Shown here piece by piece: positions 1 through 11,600 of a DNA stretch of 28,869 bases. A model generated the notes under the pieces. It ran no database searches. It saw only the letters and a program-made list of their open reading frames with translations, and was not told the origin of the DNA. The DNA comes from a virus. The translations under genes were made by a program, and so were the position numbers. The first letter of the stretch is position 1; every line of letters begins with the position of its first letter. The stretch spans positions 1 through 28,869 of IMG/VR virus record IMGVR_UViG_3300046002_000776; one strand, 5' to 3'.

Positions 1-2064
1 TTGTTCACCAAATGCAGAAAATGTTTTTTCAATGTACCGTGTTTTATAATTAATTTTGCCATCATTATATATTTTTTTATCTTCTGATGCAACAGCAATA
101 ATGTTAGGAAGTTTTTTACCAGTAATTAATTTATTCCCAACAATACCTATATCTTCATTTGTTTTTGATCCAATCAAAGTAGTGTCTGTTGATCTTTGTG
201 TTGCTGTTGGCATTAAATAATTTTTGCTCATTGCAATAAAATTATTATATTCATCAAAAAACATTGCTGTTTGTGTTGAAGTAGCCAAAGTGTTTAAAAC
301 TTCTGCAACATTTGTATCTGGGCCAACATAAAAATAAGGAATAATTGGGTCTGATTCTCCTTCAATTCTTTTATAAATGTAGTTACTAAAACCAACAGAA
401 TCTAATAAAATTGATATTGCATAACTAATAGATACATTTGTAAGAAATAATTTTGGTGCTGTTATTGATTCAAAATAAAAATAAAAATCTCTTAATTCTA
501 AAGAAAGTGTTCCTCCAGTTACATCTGCTTGTGGCATTCCTTCTGCATATAATGTTTTAATTGGAACGCTATAATTTTTGTTACTTACATTTAAAAATGT
601 TTCATAAAAATTAAACTTAACATTTTTAGTAACGTATTTAGCAATAATACTATTTGTATTGTTTTCATTAAAGGCTTGATCTTCATCAAATATTGATATG
701 TTTCCAGTAGAAGCCAGTAATTGTCCAACTGGCAAAGAGCCATTGCCAAGATCAGACAACTGTTTAGTTACGGAATAACTAATAGTTTTATTTGATATAT
801 TAGCCACTAGTCTTGGAGACATTTCAATTAAATCTAATGTGGCCTCATACTTGTTCATTTGTTCTGCAACAACTCTTATACCTTGAATATATTGAAATTC
901 ACGGTATACCCTTTGATTGTTTTTAATAAAATATTCTGGAGATGTAAAATCTGTAACAAAGTTTGTTTCTTTGGTTAAATCTAAATTTGTTAATTGCCAT
1001 CCATACTCTGGTACAAATGTATCATAAACTTTTGTTGTATCATTCCATACATGATAAACCCCTTGATCTGTTGCGCTTGAAGAAAGTAAATAGGCATATC
1101 CATCAATTGATCTTGTTGGTCGTACCGTAATTGAAGAAATTTTTTCAACATGTCTAAACCTAGTTTTAAATTCATTTGGAAGAATTAAGCCATAAGATAG
1201 TTCAACATATCCATCTTCTTTAATTATAGGTGTTGCATCATCTCTTAAAGAGTTTGCATTAAAAGTTTTTCCTGAGATCCAATAATTATTTACTAAATAC
1301 TCAATACGCCAAACAATAGGAACTTGTTTATTTTCATTTCCATAAAGTGGATCTGCGATGGGACTTGTGGCAGTGTTGAAAGGACCAAGATCTTTTGTTC
1401 CAACATGTGTTTGCATTTTGACAACAATTCGATTTGCTGGAACAGTTTCTTTATATACTACAAATGGCGCAGCATCTTCAATTGGATATTGATTATTTGC
1501 AGATTTTTTTGATATGCCCCGTTCTGTTGTAGTAAAGGATGCATCACTTTCTTTTTCTGTTCTAAATGATGTCCAATATTTAAACTCATCATATCTTGAG
1601 CCTACATAATATCTTGGTCTTTGTGTAAAAAAACTAGTTGCCCCAACAGTGGAATCAATAAAAGTTTGATTATTGATTAAGTTAGTATTAAAATTATGAA
1701 GATATCTTCCTTGAATGTAAAATGCTTTATTAATTCCCGATCTTGGTCTAAATGGTTTAATACAATCTTCTAAAGAATAAAGGCCTGCATACTGTTCTTT
1801 GACTGTTGAAAATAATGCTGGCTGATCGTCATTAGTAAAACCATTATCAATAACAATATCAGCATCTGTTGCTCCCGTATATAAATTGCCAACATCATTT
1901 GCATCAAACGAAAGTGATACTTTTTTTGTATCTCTATTTCTATAATTTCCTAATTTAAAAATATTATCTGGAACATTCATATTCCACTCTGCTAAAATAG
2001 TTGAACGGGTTTCAACTGTTGTAGAATTTTCTAAATGGGTTTTTAAGTTTGTATCAAGAAACAT
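1..2064 (-). CDS. Large minor tail / tail-tip protein (3' end outside window)
   Basis: The minus strand reads open without a stop from an ATG at 2064 to the window edge (688 codons). It starts MFLDTNLKTHLENSTTVETR. The ATG follows the TAG of the upstream gene directly, which suggests translational coupling behind a weak GGAAG-type site. The protein is mixed beta-rich, with no signal peptide, membrane segment or enzyme motif that I recognise. A repeated-structure feel is given by stretches such as VTKQLSDLGNGSLPVGQLLA and the later region around FYVGPDTNVAEVLNTLATST. Its place, second after the tape measure and right behind a Dit-like gene, is where siphoviruses usually encode the tail-associated (Tal/gp27-like) baseplate protein, so that role is inferred from order and size. 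Because the C-terminus is missing, an endopeptidase or receptor-binding domain beyond the edge cannot be excluded. Confidence 0.75.
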   Translation of the reverse strand, partial: MFLDTNLKTHLENSTTVETRSTILAEWNMNVPDNIFKLGNYRNRDTKKVSLSFDANDVGNLYTGATDADIVIDNGFTNDDQPALFSTVKEQYAGLYSLEDCIKPFRPRSGINKAFYIQGRYLHNFNTNLINNQTFIDSTVGATSFFTQRPRYYVGSRYDEFKYWTSFRTEKESDASFTTTERGISKKSANNQYPIEDAAPFVVYKETVPANRIVVKMQTHVGTKDLGPFNTATSPIADPLYGNENKQVPIVWRIEYLVNNYWISGKTFNANSLRDDATPIIKEDGYVELSYGLILPNEFKTRFRHVEKISSITVRPTRSIDGYAYLLSSSATDQGVYHVWNDTTKVYDTFVPEYGWQLTNLDLTKETNFVTDFTSPEYFIKNNQRVYREFQYIQGIRVVAEQMNKYEATLDLIEMSPRLVANISNKTISYSVTKQLSDLGNGSLPVGQLLASTGNISIFDEDQAFNENNTNSIIAKYVTKNVKFNFYETFLNVSNKNYSVPIKTLYAEGMPQADVTGGTLSLELRDFYFYFESITAPKLFLTNVSISYAISILLDSVGFSNYIYKRIEGESDPIIPYFYVGPDTNVAEVLNTLATSTQTAMFFDEYNNFIAMSKNYLMPTATQRSTDTTLIGSKTNEDIGIVGNKLITGKKLPNIIAVASEDKKIYNDGKINYKTRYIEKTFSAFGEQ

Positions 2065-2691
2065 CTATACTTCTTCCATAGAAACCGACACGTTCCATAA
2101 GTCATGATTGGTTTGACCACGTTTTGTAACGGTATATGAAAAATCAGAAATATAAACCTCAACAATTTCAGTGTATTGGTCTAAATGTGCATATCTACTA
2201 TCGGTTAAATCATCTGCAAAGTTATTGAACTTGTCATACGACAGAAACATCCAAAATGATCCAGTATGGTTCTCATACCAATCTAGCATTTCTACACCGC
2301 CAGCACCCCCGTCAGCGGTGTATTCTGACCCTTGTGTGGTTATACCAGTAGAGTCTACCCAGTCTGGTCTTCCACTATAAGATCTTGAAGGTATGTCACT
2401 CCAACTTGTGCTAATTGTATTTTTATCGGCAATATGAAAAGATCTCATGTTTCCATTAATCATTCTTTGTCTTTGTTCAATTCTTTCTGTTTTAAAATCT
2501 AATGGTGCTCTGTTATGATCAGACAAGATTAAAAATTTATTTAAATTTGTAGTAGCAGTTGTGTATGCACCTATTTCAATTCCGTCTGGAACGTAGATTC
2601 CATTTTGTAATGTACCTGGATTTTCTGACCAGATAATGGCTTGTGGTCTTCCAAAACGTTTTCTTCCTGCGGTATATGCTGCAGTAGCCAT
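2065..2691 (-). CDS. Probable distal tail (Dit-like) protein
   Basis: This 208-residue protein starts MATAAYTAGRKRFGRPQAII. Its ATG overlaps the tape-measure stop (TAATG) and has a good site, GGAGATATTA before ATG. It lies immediately downstream of the tape measure, where siphoviruses encode the distal tail protein that caps the tube and organises the tail tip. The sequence looks beta-rich, with many aromatic residues (for example MLDWYENHTGSFWMFLSYDK), and ends with a beta-strand-like segment DLWNVSVSMEEV, as Dit N-terminal domains often do. There is no membrane segment. I do not recognise a specific family signature, so the name rests on position, size and general composition. Another small minor tail protein is the main alternative. 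Confidence 0.55.
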   Translation of the reverse strand: MATAAYTAGRKRFGRPQAIIWSENPGTLQNGIYVPDGIEIGAYTTATTNLNKFLILSDHNRAPLDFKTERIEQRQRMINGNMRSFHIADKNTISTSWSDIPSRSYSGRPDWVDSTGITTQGSEYTADGGAGGVEMLDWYENHTGSFWMFLSYDKFNNFADDLTDSRYAHLDQYTEIVEVYISDFSYTVTKRGQTNHDLWNVSVSMEEV

Positions 2692-5600
2692 TAATATCTC
2701 CTAATTCTTTGATCTTCAATCATTTTAATTTGATTGATAACCGTTCGTGCAATATCATTTGGATTTGCATTACTGTTAGAAACATTAACGCTAAGGTTAT
2801 AATTATACAGGGTTTTGGAATTATTTGTGCTTGTTATGCTGCTTGAAGAATTAATACCTGAAAAATTTGAGTTAGAAGATGTTGGGGTTTTAAATGTTGG
2901 GGAATTAATAGCACTGAGCAATGGGCCAAATTTTTGTGTTGCATTTTTATTTATAACATATTCTCCAGGAGTAAGCATTGCTGGTACAGTATCAGTTCCA
3001 CGAGCCAGGCCACCAGATGCCATATATTGTCTAACCATTCCGCCCATATTCATTTTTTGTGCAGGTGCTGGCTCTGCATAAGGCATTCTTACCATACCAC
3101 CCATTGCCATATATTTAGGAATCATTCCACCAGATGCAAAACCATATATACTTCCAAATGTTTTTATAGCATTTGCTATTGATGATGGGTATTGGGCATT
3201 AGCATTTGCCTTTGCTTTTTGATCTGCTATTTTTTGTTCGTTTGCTTTTGCTGTTTCTACTGAAAGACGTGCAGCCTCTTGTGCTGCTGCTGCATCTGCT
3301 GCACGTTTTGCTGCTGCCAACTCTTGTGCATTTAAAGTTTTGTTTGTTGTTGCTGTTTTTTTATTTGCAACAATTAGACCTGTTGCTTTTTTGTCTTCAC
3401 TAAATCCAGTTTCTCTTGCTAATTTTGCTGCTTGTGCCGCTGCTGCTGCCTGTGCAAGTATTTCATTTGCTGCTATTCTATCTTGCTCAATTGCTTGTTC
3501 TCTTGCAAGTGCAATTGCCTGTGGCACAGTTAAAGATTTTTTGTCTGCTGCTGCTGCATCTCTAGCATCTAATGCATTTTTATCTGCAATAATTTTATTT
3601 GCTGCTATACGATCTGCTGCAAATGCTTGTTCTTTTACAATTGAAATTGCTTTTGGCACAGTTAAAGATTTTTTATCTTCTATGGCTGCATCTCTGTTTT
3701 CAGACAAAATTTTCAATGCAGCGGCTAATTCTGCTGCTTCTGCTTCTTGTTGTTTAACTCTTGCTAATCTGTCTTGTCCTACTACAGTCATGGCATTAGA
3801 GATAGCAGAATTTATTTCTGCAACTCTAAGGCTCATTTTTTCTCCTGCATCTGCATTTGTTTTTGCATGTGCTTCTGCTGCTTTTACTGCAGCAAGAGCC
3901 TCTGCTGCTCTCATTTTATTTTCATTTGTAACTTTAGTTTGATGATCTGCCATAGCAATTGTTATTTTATTGTTTGCTGCATAACTTGCTTCTGCCATCA
4001 ATTTTAATTCATCTTGACGGGCTTTGTCTTTGTTGCTTTGAATGTCTGATAACTTGGTTTGATGATCTGCCATAGCGGTTGTTATTTTAGCAACTTCTGC
4101 CAATGGAGTAGCAACCGTTACGTTAAGACCTGGAATTCCTAGATATCCTGCGGGTGTACCAACTCCAGTGCTTCCAGAAGTACCACCAGAAGTACCTCCA
4201 GAAGTACCTCCAACCCCACCTGGGCTAGCGGTTGTTTTTGATGTTGACTTTGTGTCTGGTTTTGAATCAAACAAATCAAGCATTTTAGGTTTTTTTGGTG
4301 CTTTACCCAATCCAGCAAAATAAAGCCCTAATGCTTTTGCATAATCATCCATTGCTTTTGCATTAGCATCTAACTTAGCATCTTGTTCTTTCCTTAAATT
4401 AGTTCCTAAAAATCCTAGTAGTTCTGCTTTTTTCCTTGCTTCATCATATAGGCCAATCAACTCTTCTGTATTGGTAATTACCTCACTTGTTACTCCATCA
4501 ATTGCATTTAATTTTCCATCTACTGTATCAAATATGCCTCCCGCCATTTTACTTGCAGCCTCTGGCCCATATGCATCAACAAAAAGTTGAGCAATGTCTG
4601 CAAATGCGGTTATCTGGGCTGTGGTTTGTCCAACCATTGCTTTCATTGTGTCACTAAATTTTAATTTGGCTAATCTATTTAATTCATCTATATCTGCTAG
4701 TGTATTACTTACATCCTTGTTTGAATCTTCTAAATCTTTTCTTGTGCTTACTTTGCCAGTTTTGCTGTTAATTACGGTAATACTTTTAATTGCATTCTCT
4801 TTTGATTTTTGTAATGCTTCTTCTCTTGTTTTTGCAACTTGTTGAATTTTTGCAGTTCTATATGCTTGCATTGCATTACTTGCAGCAGCCATATCTCCAC
4901 TTGCAAGAGCATCCGCAATTGACATTTTTTCTGAAGTTAACGCATTATTTTTTTCAGCAAGAGAGTTAACTTCTTGTAAGGCTTTTATTTGTTCATCATA
5001 AACTTGATTTACTTTGTCTTCTTGCCTTGCAATTAAATCTAATCCATAATCATTTTCTGCTTTCTGTATGTCTAAACTTACTTTTTGTAAAAGGTATTGA
5101 CCATCAATTAATGCTTCTTGTGCTTTAACTCTTTTTGCTAAACTTTCATTTCTTGCAATATCTCCTTTTATTCCTTTTTCATGCGCCACATCATCTGTTA
5201 ATTGTGCATTATTTATTTCTTTGTTTAATTCTTTTACACTCGCTAAATAGTCTTTTAAAACTTGAACAGGTATTTTTTTAGTATTAATAGCAAGAGAATT
5301 AGCAGCGCTTGCTGTAACTTGCGTAGCAGTTGCAGTATCATATCCTAATCTTAATAAAATTCTCATCGCACCAATTCTATTTTTAATTTCTTGGTTCTGC
5401 AATTGTATGTTTTTTATGTTTTCACCAAATTGTGTAATTGAGAAGGCTTTTTGTAATGCCTGTCCTGCTTTAGTAAGAGTTGCAATTCCATTTTTACCAA
5501 TTGTTACAATTTTTCCTAAATCTTTTTGTATTCCTTCTGGACCAAGAGAATCAACAAACTCTAAGAACTCATTACTTACTTTATTATCTTTAAGAAGTTT

Positions 5601-8600
5601 TTGGTCAACACCTTCTCCATCACCATATCCAATTGCATTTTTTCCTAGTATTTGCTTTATAAGTTCTGGTCTTCCACCCATTGCATTAACGCTTGATCTT
5701 TGAACTTGTTTAAGTTTTTTTAATGTGTCGTCAAAAATTGTAGATCTTGTTCCACCACCAGATTTTTTAGGGGTTGCTGGATCACTAAATAAAGGAGTTG
5801 ATGCTGTAACTGCTTTTTCACCCATTGATTGTCTATACATATCAAGTTGTCTTCCAATAGAAACACCTTCAAGTTTTGTTTTATTTTCTGCTTGCCATAA
5901 AAGAAAATCTCCCTCAGCCTGTAATTCAATATCTGGAATTGAAATGAATTGTCTAATTACTTTACTGTATGTTATTTTATCTGATGCTGACAAGGTATCA
6001 AGAAATTTTGGATTTTCTGCTAGAACCCCTGTAAATTCAGAATCAATTACTGTTAATATCTTTGAAGTAATTTTTCCTTTTGTTTTTTCAATTGCAGTAA
6101 TATCTTCATAAAGTGAATCACGTACATTTTTATTTTTCATAACGTAATCAGCCTCAACATCAATATTAATACCTAATCCGGACATTGCAGTAATTCCTTG
6201 AAATGTTGTAATAAAATCATCTGCTTCTTTGCCTTTTAGTCCTGATAATTTAGCAACAAACTCACTTTGAAGTTTTGGAATAGGCTTTCCATTTTTATCT
6301 ATAAAAGCACTTACAATATTTTGCGATGCAGATAGTTCATCTCCACCAAGTTGAGTTAAAATTGTCATATTTGCTTGAATATCTTTTTGATCTTTAAAGG
6401 TTTGAAATACTCCTACCAAAGCAGAAGGATCTAACTCTTTACTTCCAACACTTGCCTTAGCCAATGCAACCTGTTCACGAGTCATTGTTTTATTTCTTAA
6501 TGCTTGGTTTAGACTATCTTTTGCTGTTCCAACCATTGCAAGTCCAATTGGATCTTTTTTATATGCATCAGTCATGCTTTTATCTAAAGAAGTATCCATA
6601 GCACCCCTTGCGTTGCTATTTCCTTTAGTGCTTGCATAATCTTTCATAAATTGTTCTCTTTGTGCAACTTGTCCTGAATCAAACCTTTTTCTATCATCTA
6701 AATATTTTAATTCTAGTTCACGAACTTTTCCAAACTTTCCTTCTAATTCTAATTGTTCTTTTCTTTTTAAATACTCTCTTTCATATTGATCTCTTAATTG
6801 TCTTGATTGTTCCATCATTGCTTTAGTATTTGCAACTGCAGCCCCTGCTAAATTTCCTATTTGTTTGTTTTTATTTTTTTGTGCCCAATATGTTAAACCT
6901 ACACCGATGGCAGCGCCTGCAGCAAGGCCAATACCCATGCCTAGTGGACCGCCAACGGCTGTGCCAATAGTCCCACCCATTTTAGCGCCAAGTGCTGCTG
7001 CTCCTGCAACTCCAAGTCCAGCACCTAGTGCGCCAAAGCCTGACATTATTGTGCTTGATTTTAATCCTGAACCACTACGACCTTTTTGATTAAGACTATC
7101 TACCAATTTAGTATTTGTTTTGCTTGCATCTGCCATTAAACTAACTTGTAATTCTATTCCATCTTTTAAAACATTGCTTCCATTTTTTCCAAATAAATTT
7201 AATAATTGTCCAGAAACTTGAAGTCCAATTTGTTGATTACCTAACTCTTCACCAATATTTAAAGCAATGCTTCTTGCCTGATCTGCATTTAATGCTCCAG
7301 ATAAAACTGCTGTTGACAATTGTGTTCTTAGTTTATTGACAACATTTTTCATTGAACTACTTTTTGCTATATCAGCAAAAGATTTAATTAGTTCTTTTCC
7401 TCCTTCAGTTTGTATATATGCTTCACCAAAAGTAGTTTTGCCTGGGGCAGTATTTATTTTTCCTTTTGCAACCGCTCTTGTTTTGTCCATTGATTCTGTT
7501 CCAGTAATAGTGTTTGCAAATTCTGCAAATCCTTGAATAACTTTTGTACTTGCTCCTGTTGATTCACCCAATTTTAAAGCAGCATCATTTGCTTTATCAA
7601 AATCCATTCTAAGTTTAACTAGTCCGCCTGCAAGAATAAGAATTGCTGCTGCTGCTGCGCCTGCTGGAGTTCCAAGCATTGGAATCAGCATTGATCCAAC
7701 CATTGCAAGTGGTGCTACTGCAGATGCAACCTTTTGCATTCCACTACCTTCTGGGGCTGCTGCACCTAACATTCCAAGTGCCATACCACCCATCATTAAA
7801 CCTCCACTTACCTTTTGAGTGGTTTGACTTACTCTATTTTTTGCTTGTAATTTTCTATCTTTTTCTTGTGCTTTAGATTGTGAATCAGCATCTGCTTTTG
7901 TTGTTTCTAAAGTTTGTTTTAAAATTTGTTCACGTTCTACAATTAATTTACGTTCTTCCCTTATTGCATCCGCTTGAATTTTACGTTCAGCCATTTTTGC
8001 ACGTCTAGTAATTTCGGCTTGGGTTTTAATTTTTCTTTGTTGTTTAATTTCAGAACTAGTAAGAGTGGTTCCGTCTCCTCTGTATTCAACATTACCAGAA
8101 TTCATTGCTTCAAGAATTGGACCGTGTTCTTGTGTTGCTGCTTTATTTACTACAAATTCTCCAGGTGTTAGTAATGCTGGTACAGTGTCTTTTTCTCCAT
8201 ACCCTGGAACTGAGCCACCAGATGCCATTAATTTAAATCTCATATACTTAAGCATTGATTGCGACTGAACTCCTCGCATATTTTTTGTAAAAGCCTTTAT
8301 TCCTCCACCTTCTTGTTTTGTTCTTGGAGTTCCGCTATCAGTATTATATGCAGGAACAATTGCTGTTCCTCTTTTGTTTTTTGAAAAAATTGGTTTATTG
8401 CCGTCATTTAAATTTTGTGCTTCATCAAACAAAGTTTTTATTGTTTGTCTTGCAACTTGTTTTTCTTGTATAGCCTTATTTTTTTCTTTAATATCTTTTA
8501 TGCTTTTAGTGTCACGTTGACTCTTTGCTAATAATTTTTTCATTTCTTCAGGGTTATCAACTAAATTTTTTAATTGTTGTGACATTATAATTTTAGATTT

Positions 8601-11600
8601 ATTAGGTAAAGCCCTTATATGAGTTGTAGCATCTGATAATTTTCCACCAGTACTTCGTCTATCACTTGTATTTGAATCAACTTCGTTTTTTTGTGTTAAA
8701 GTAAGACGATTATAGTACTCTTTATTATCATCAACTAGCGCTTGTGTTATTTGTGCTGTACTTCCTCCTTTTGTTACAGCCGAGTCCCATAATTTTCCTA
8801 ATCTTTCGTAAGTTGCTTTATATGCGTCACTACCAATTTTGCCATCAGACATTGCCCCTGCAGTTGCATATCTATGTCGTTGTTCGTTTTGCCATTTTTG
8901 AGCAGTATCAAACTCTTTTAAATTATGTTTAAGATCTGCTAAAGCAAGCCTTGCTTGTCGAGTTTCTCTTGAAAATGCTTCTTTTTCTTTTTTACTTGGC
9001 GGTGGTGATGGAGGTTTTAAGTTTTCATATCCTTTTTCTGTATCTACTTTTAATTGTTTTTCAATCATTTCTACAGCATATTGTGCTTCTTTAATACTAA
9101 AAGGATATGGACTTGGAAGATTCTTATATTTAGAATTTTCACTAAGAGAGTTATAGCCATGATTTCCTATAGTAGTAAACCCACTATCAATTTTGTGTCC
9201 TGCTTTATTAGTTCCAGGAGCATGGAAAACTGAATTTTTTCCACTTGTAAGATGTAATTTTTCTGTTTGATTTTCTGTTACTGGTATTTTTTCTTCTTTT
9301 TCTGACAAAAGAAGAGACTGTAGTTTGTCTTGTACAGAGATATTTTTGTTGCCAGTTTGAGTTTCTCCTCTTAATTTAAATCCCCTAGCAACTAGTATTT
9401 TTCTAAATGCTGGATCTTTAATTGAAACCCTGTGACCTCGTTCTCCTGTTTTTTCACTGGCTTTAATTTTTGGTTTTTTAATTGTTGGAACTTTTGCTTC
9501 AGTGTGTACTTTATGAATTTCTTTCCAATTAATTTTTTTAGCGTCTTCAACTCTTTGAACCATTTCAGCATAAGCAACTTTTTCGTCTGGAGTAAGATTG
9601 CCAAAACCTGCAATAGTAGATTTTAATTTAGGAAGAACTCTGTTTAACTCTTCTATCATTGATCTTTCATACTGTGCAGGAGTCATTGATTGTGCTATTG
9701 ATCTTGTTGCATCAGCAAAGTATCTTTTTGCTCCGCCATTAACTCCTAAGAAGTTTACCATTGCTTGATCTTTTACTGGTAACATTCCTCCAAATTGTCT
9801 TTGTCCAGGAGTTTTTGCAGATGCCGTTGCAAATACTCCAGCAGTTCCCACATCGGGAAGACGATTTCCAGATACATTTGATTTTGATAAATCTTTATCT
9901 CCTCTAATAACAGAAGCAACTGCCTGTTTAACAAAATCAGATTTTGTAAATTCTCCAGTCATGTCTGCAAACCTTGGATCAAATGCAGATTGTAAAACAA
10001 TTAATTTTCTATTTGGATTGTTTGGATCAATCATTGTACTTAACTTTTGATCTGGTGAAACTAATCCATGAACATCTCTTGCAATTTTTGTTCCACGCAT
10101 TTCTGCTACAGCAGATTTTTCATCTAAGAAGGGTTTAACAAAAACTTTAGATCCATCTGGTCTTTCATAAATACCGCCAATTCCAGGAACTGGAAAACTT
10201 CTTCCACTTGATTCTGCAACCATTTTTCCAAAATTTGTTGGTTTAACTTTATTAAGATTACTATTTTTAACTTCATTATTAATTTCATCTAATACTGCAT
10301 CTTGTTGTCTTACATCTTGAACTTGTTTAAAATTATTAGGCATTCCTAAAAATAATTTTTTCTTTTCTGCTTGTGCTTTTTGTTTTGCAACAAGTGCTTT
10401 AGCATATTCTATTGATCCTACACGGAATTTTGGTAATGTTGGATCATATCTTGTTCCACCCTTTACTTCTCCAGCATAAGGATTTCTTTCAGTTCCATCA
10501 CCACGTAAAACAAATCCGCCTTTATTTAATCTTTGTAAAAATCCTTTATTTTCTTGTGCTGCATCTTTTGTTACAACAAACTCTCCTGGAGTTAATACTG
10601 CTGGAACTGTATCTTTATTTCCCGTTCCTGGAACCCAACCTCCATCTGCAAATTTTTTGGGAACACCTGGTCTAAGTCCTGGCTTCATCATTCCTGGATT
10701 TGTTCTTGCAAAACTATTTGCTGCAACCATTCCTTTTTGATATGCTGTTGTTAGCGCATTAACAGAAGCAGCCTCTAGTAAAAATGTTTGCCTTAATTTA
10801 GAATGTGCTTGATCAAGAGAGGCAGCAACTGTCGCTGCTTCAATTTGTTCAGAAGACATATATTGAATTTGTTGTCCAAGTATTTTACTTTGTCCTCCAA
10901 GACCAAAAAATCCTTTTCTCAAAGTAATAAATAATTTAAGAAGGTTTGCTACACCATTTGCAACTAAACCAAATGTCATTAAAACTGCTGGGCCGATAAG
11001 ACCTACAATAGCAATAAATTTGGTAATTCTTGCTTTTGCACCATCACTCAATCCATTAAATTTTTCTAATATTTTTCCAATAAATTCTACTACTGGAGTT
11101 AGTGCTTTAAGAAACTGTTCTCCGACAGGAGCAAGTGAAACTTTTAAATCTTCTAATGATTTTTTAAACTTAGTTCCAGTTGCTTCTTCTACTTTTGCAA
11201 GTTCTCTTTCAGAAAGAATTGCAAGTTCTTGTACAGAATTTTGTGCTAAACCTAATGTTCTAGATGCTTGAGTTCCATCTTTTGTAACGTTTTGAAATAA
11301 TGTTGAAAGTCTTGAAAATTGAAACTTGCCAAACAATTGTTCAATAGCCCTTGATCTGTTTAATGGGTCAAGAGTATCTAATGCTTGTGCAAATTCTATA
11401 ACAGTATTTTTAACGTTACCTTGATTTCCTTCAACAATTCCATTAATATCAACACCTAAGTCTTTAAGAAATCCTGCTGCTTTTTTTGATGGGTTAATTA
11501 ATGATGCAAGTCCAGATTTGAGTGCGTTAGCGCCTTCTGAAGCATTAATGCCACCCTCTTTCATTGCAGTCATAAAAAATGCAAGGTCTTCAACATCTCC

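Noticed and set aside
3340-3942. Plus-strand open frame of 200 codons
   Set aside because: It lies wholly inside the tape-measure gene, in its Ala/Lys-rich repeats. Its composition is the complement of Ala/Lys codons, and there is no credible ribosome-binding site or neighbour on that strand.
4165-4215. Short iterated repeat resembling a CRISPR-like or satellite array
   Set aside because: It is an in-frame 12-base iteration coding a Gly-Thr-Ser linker, with no spacers.
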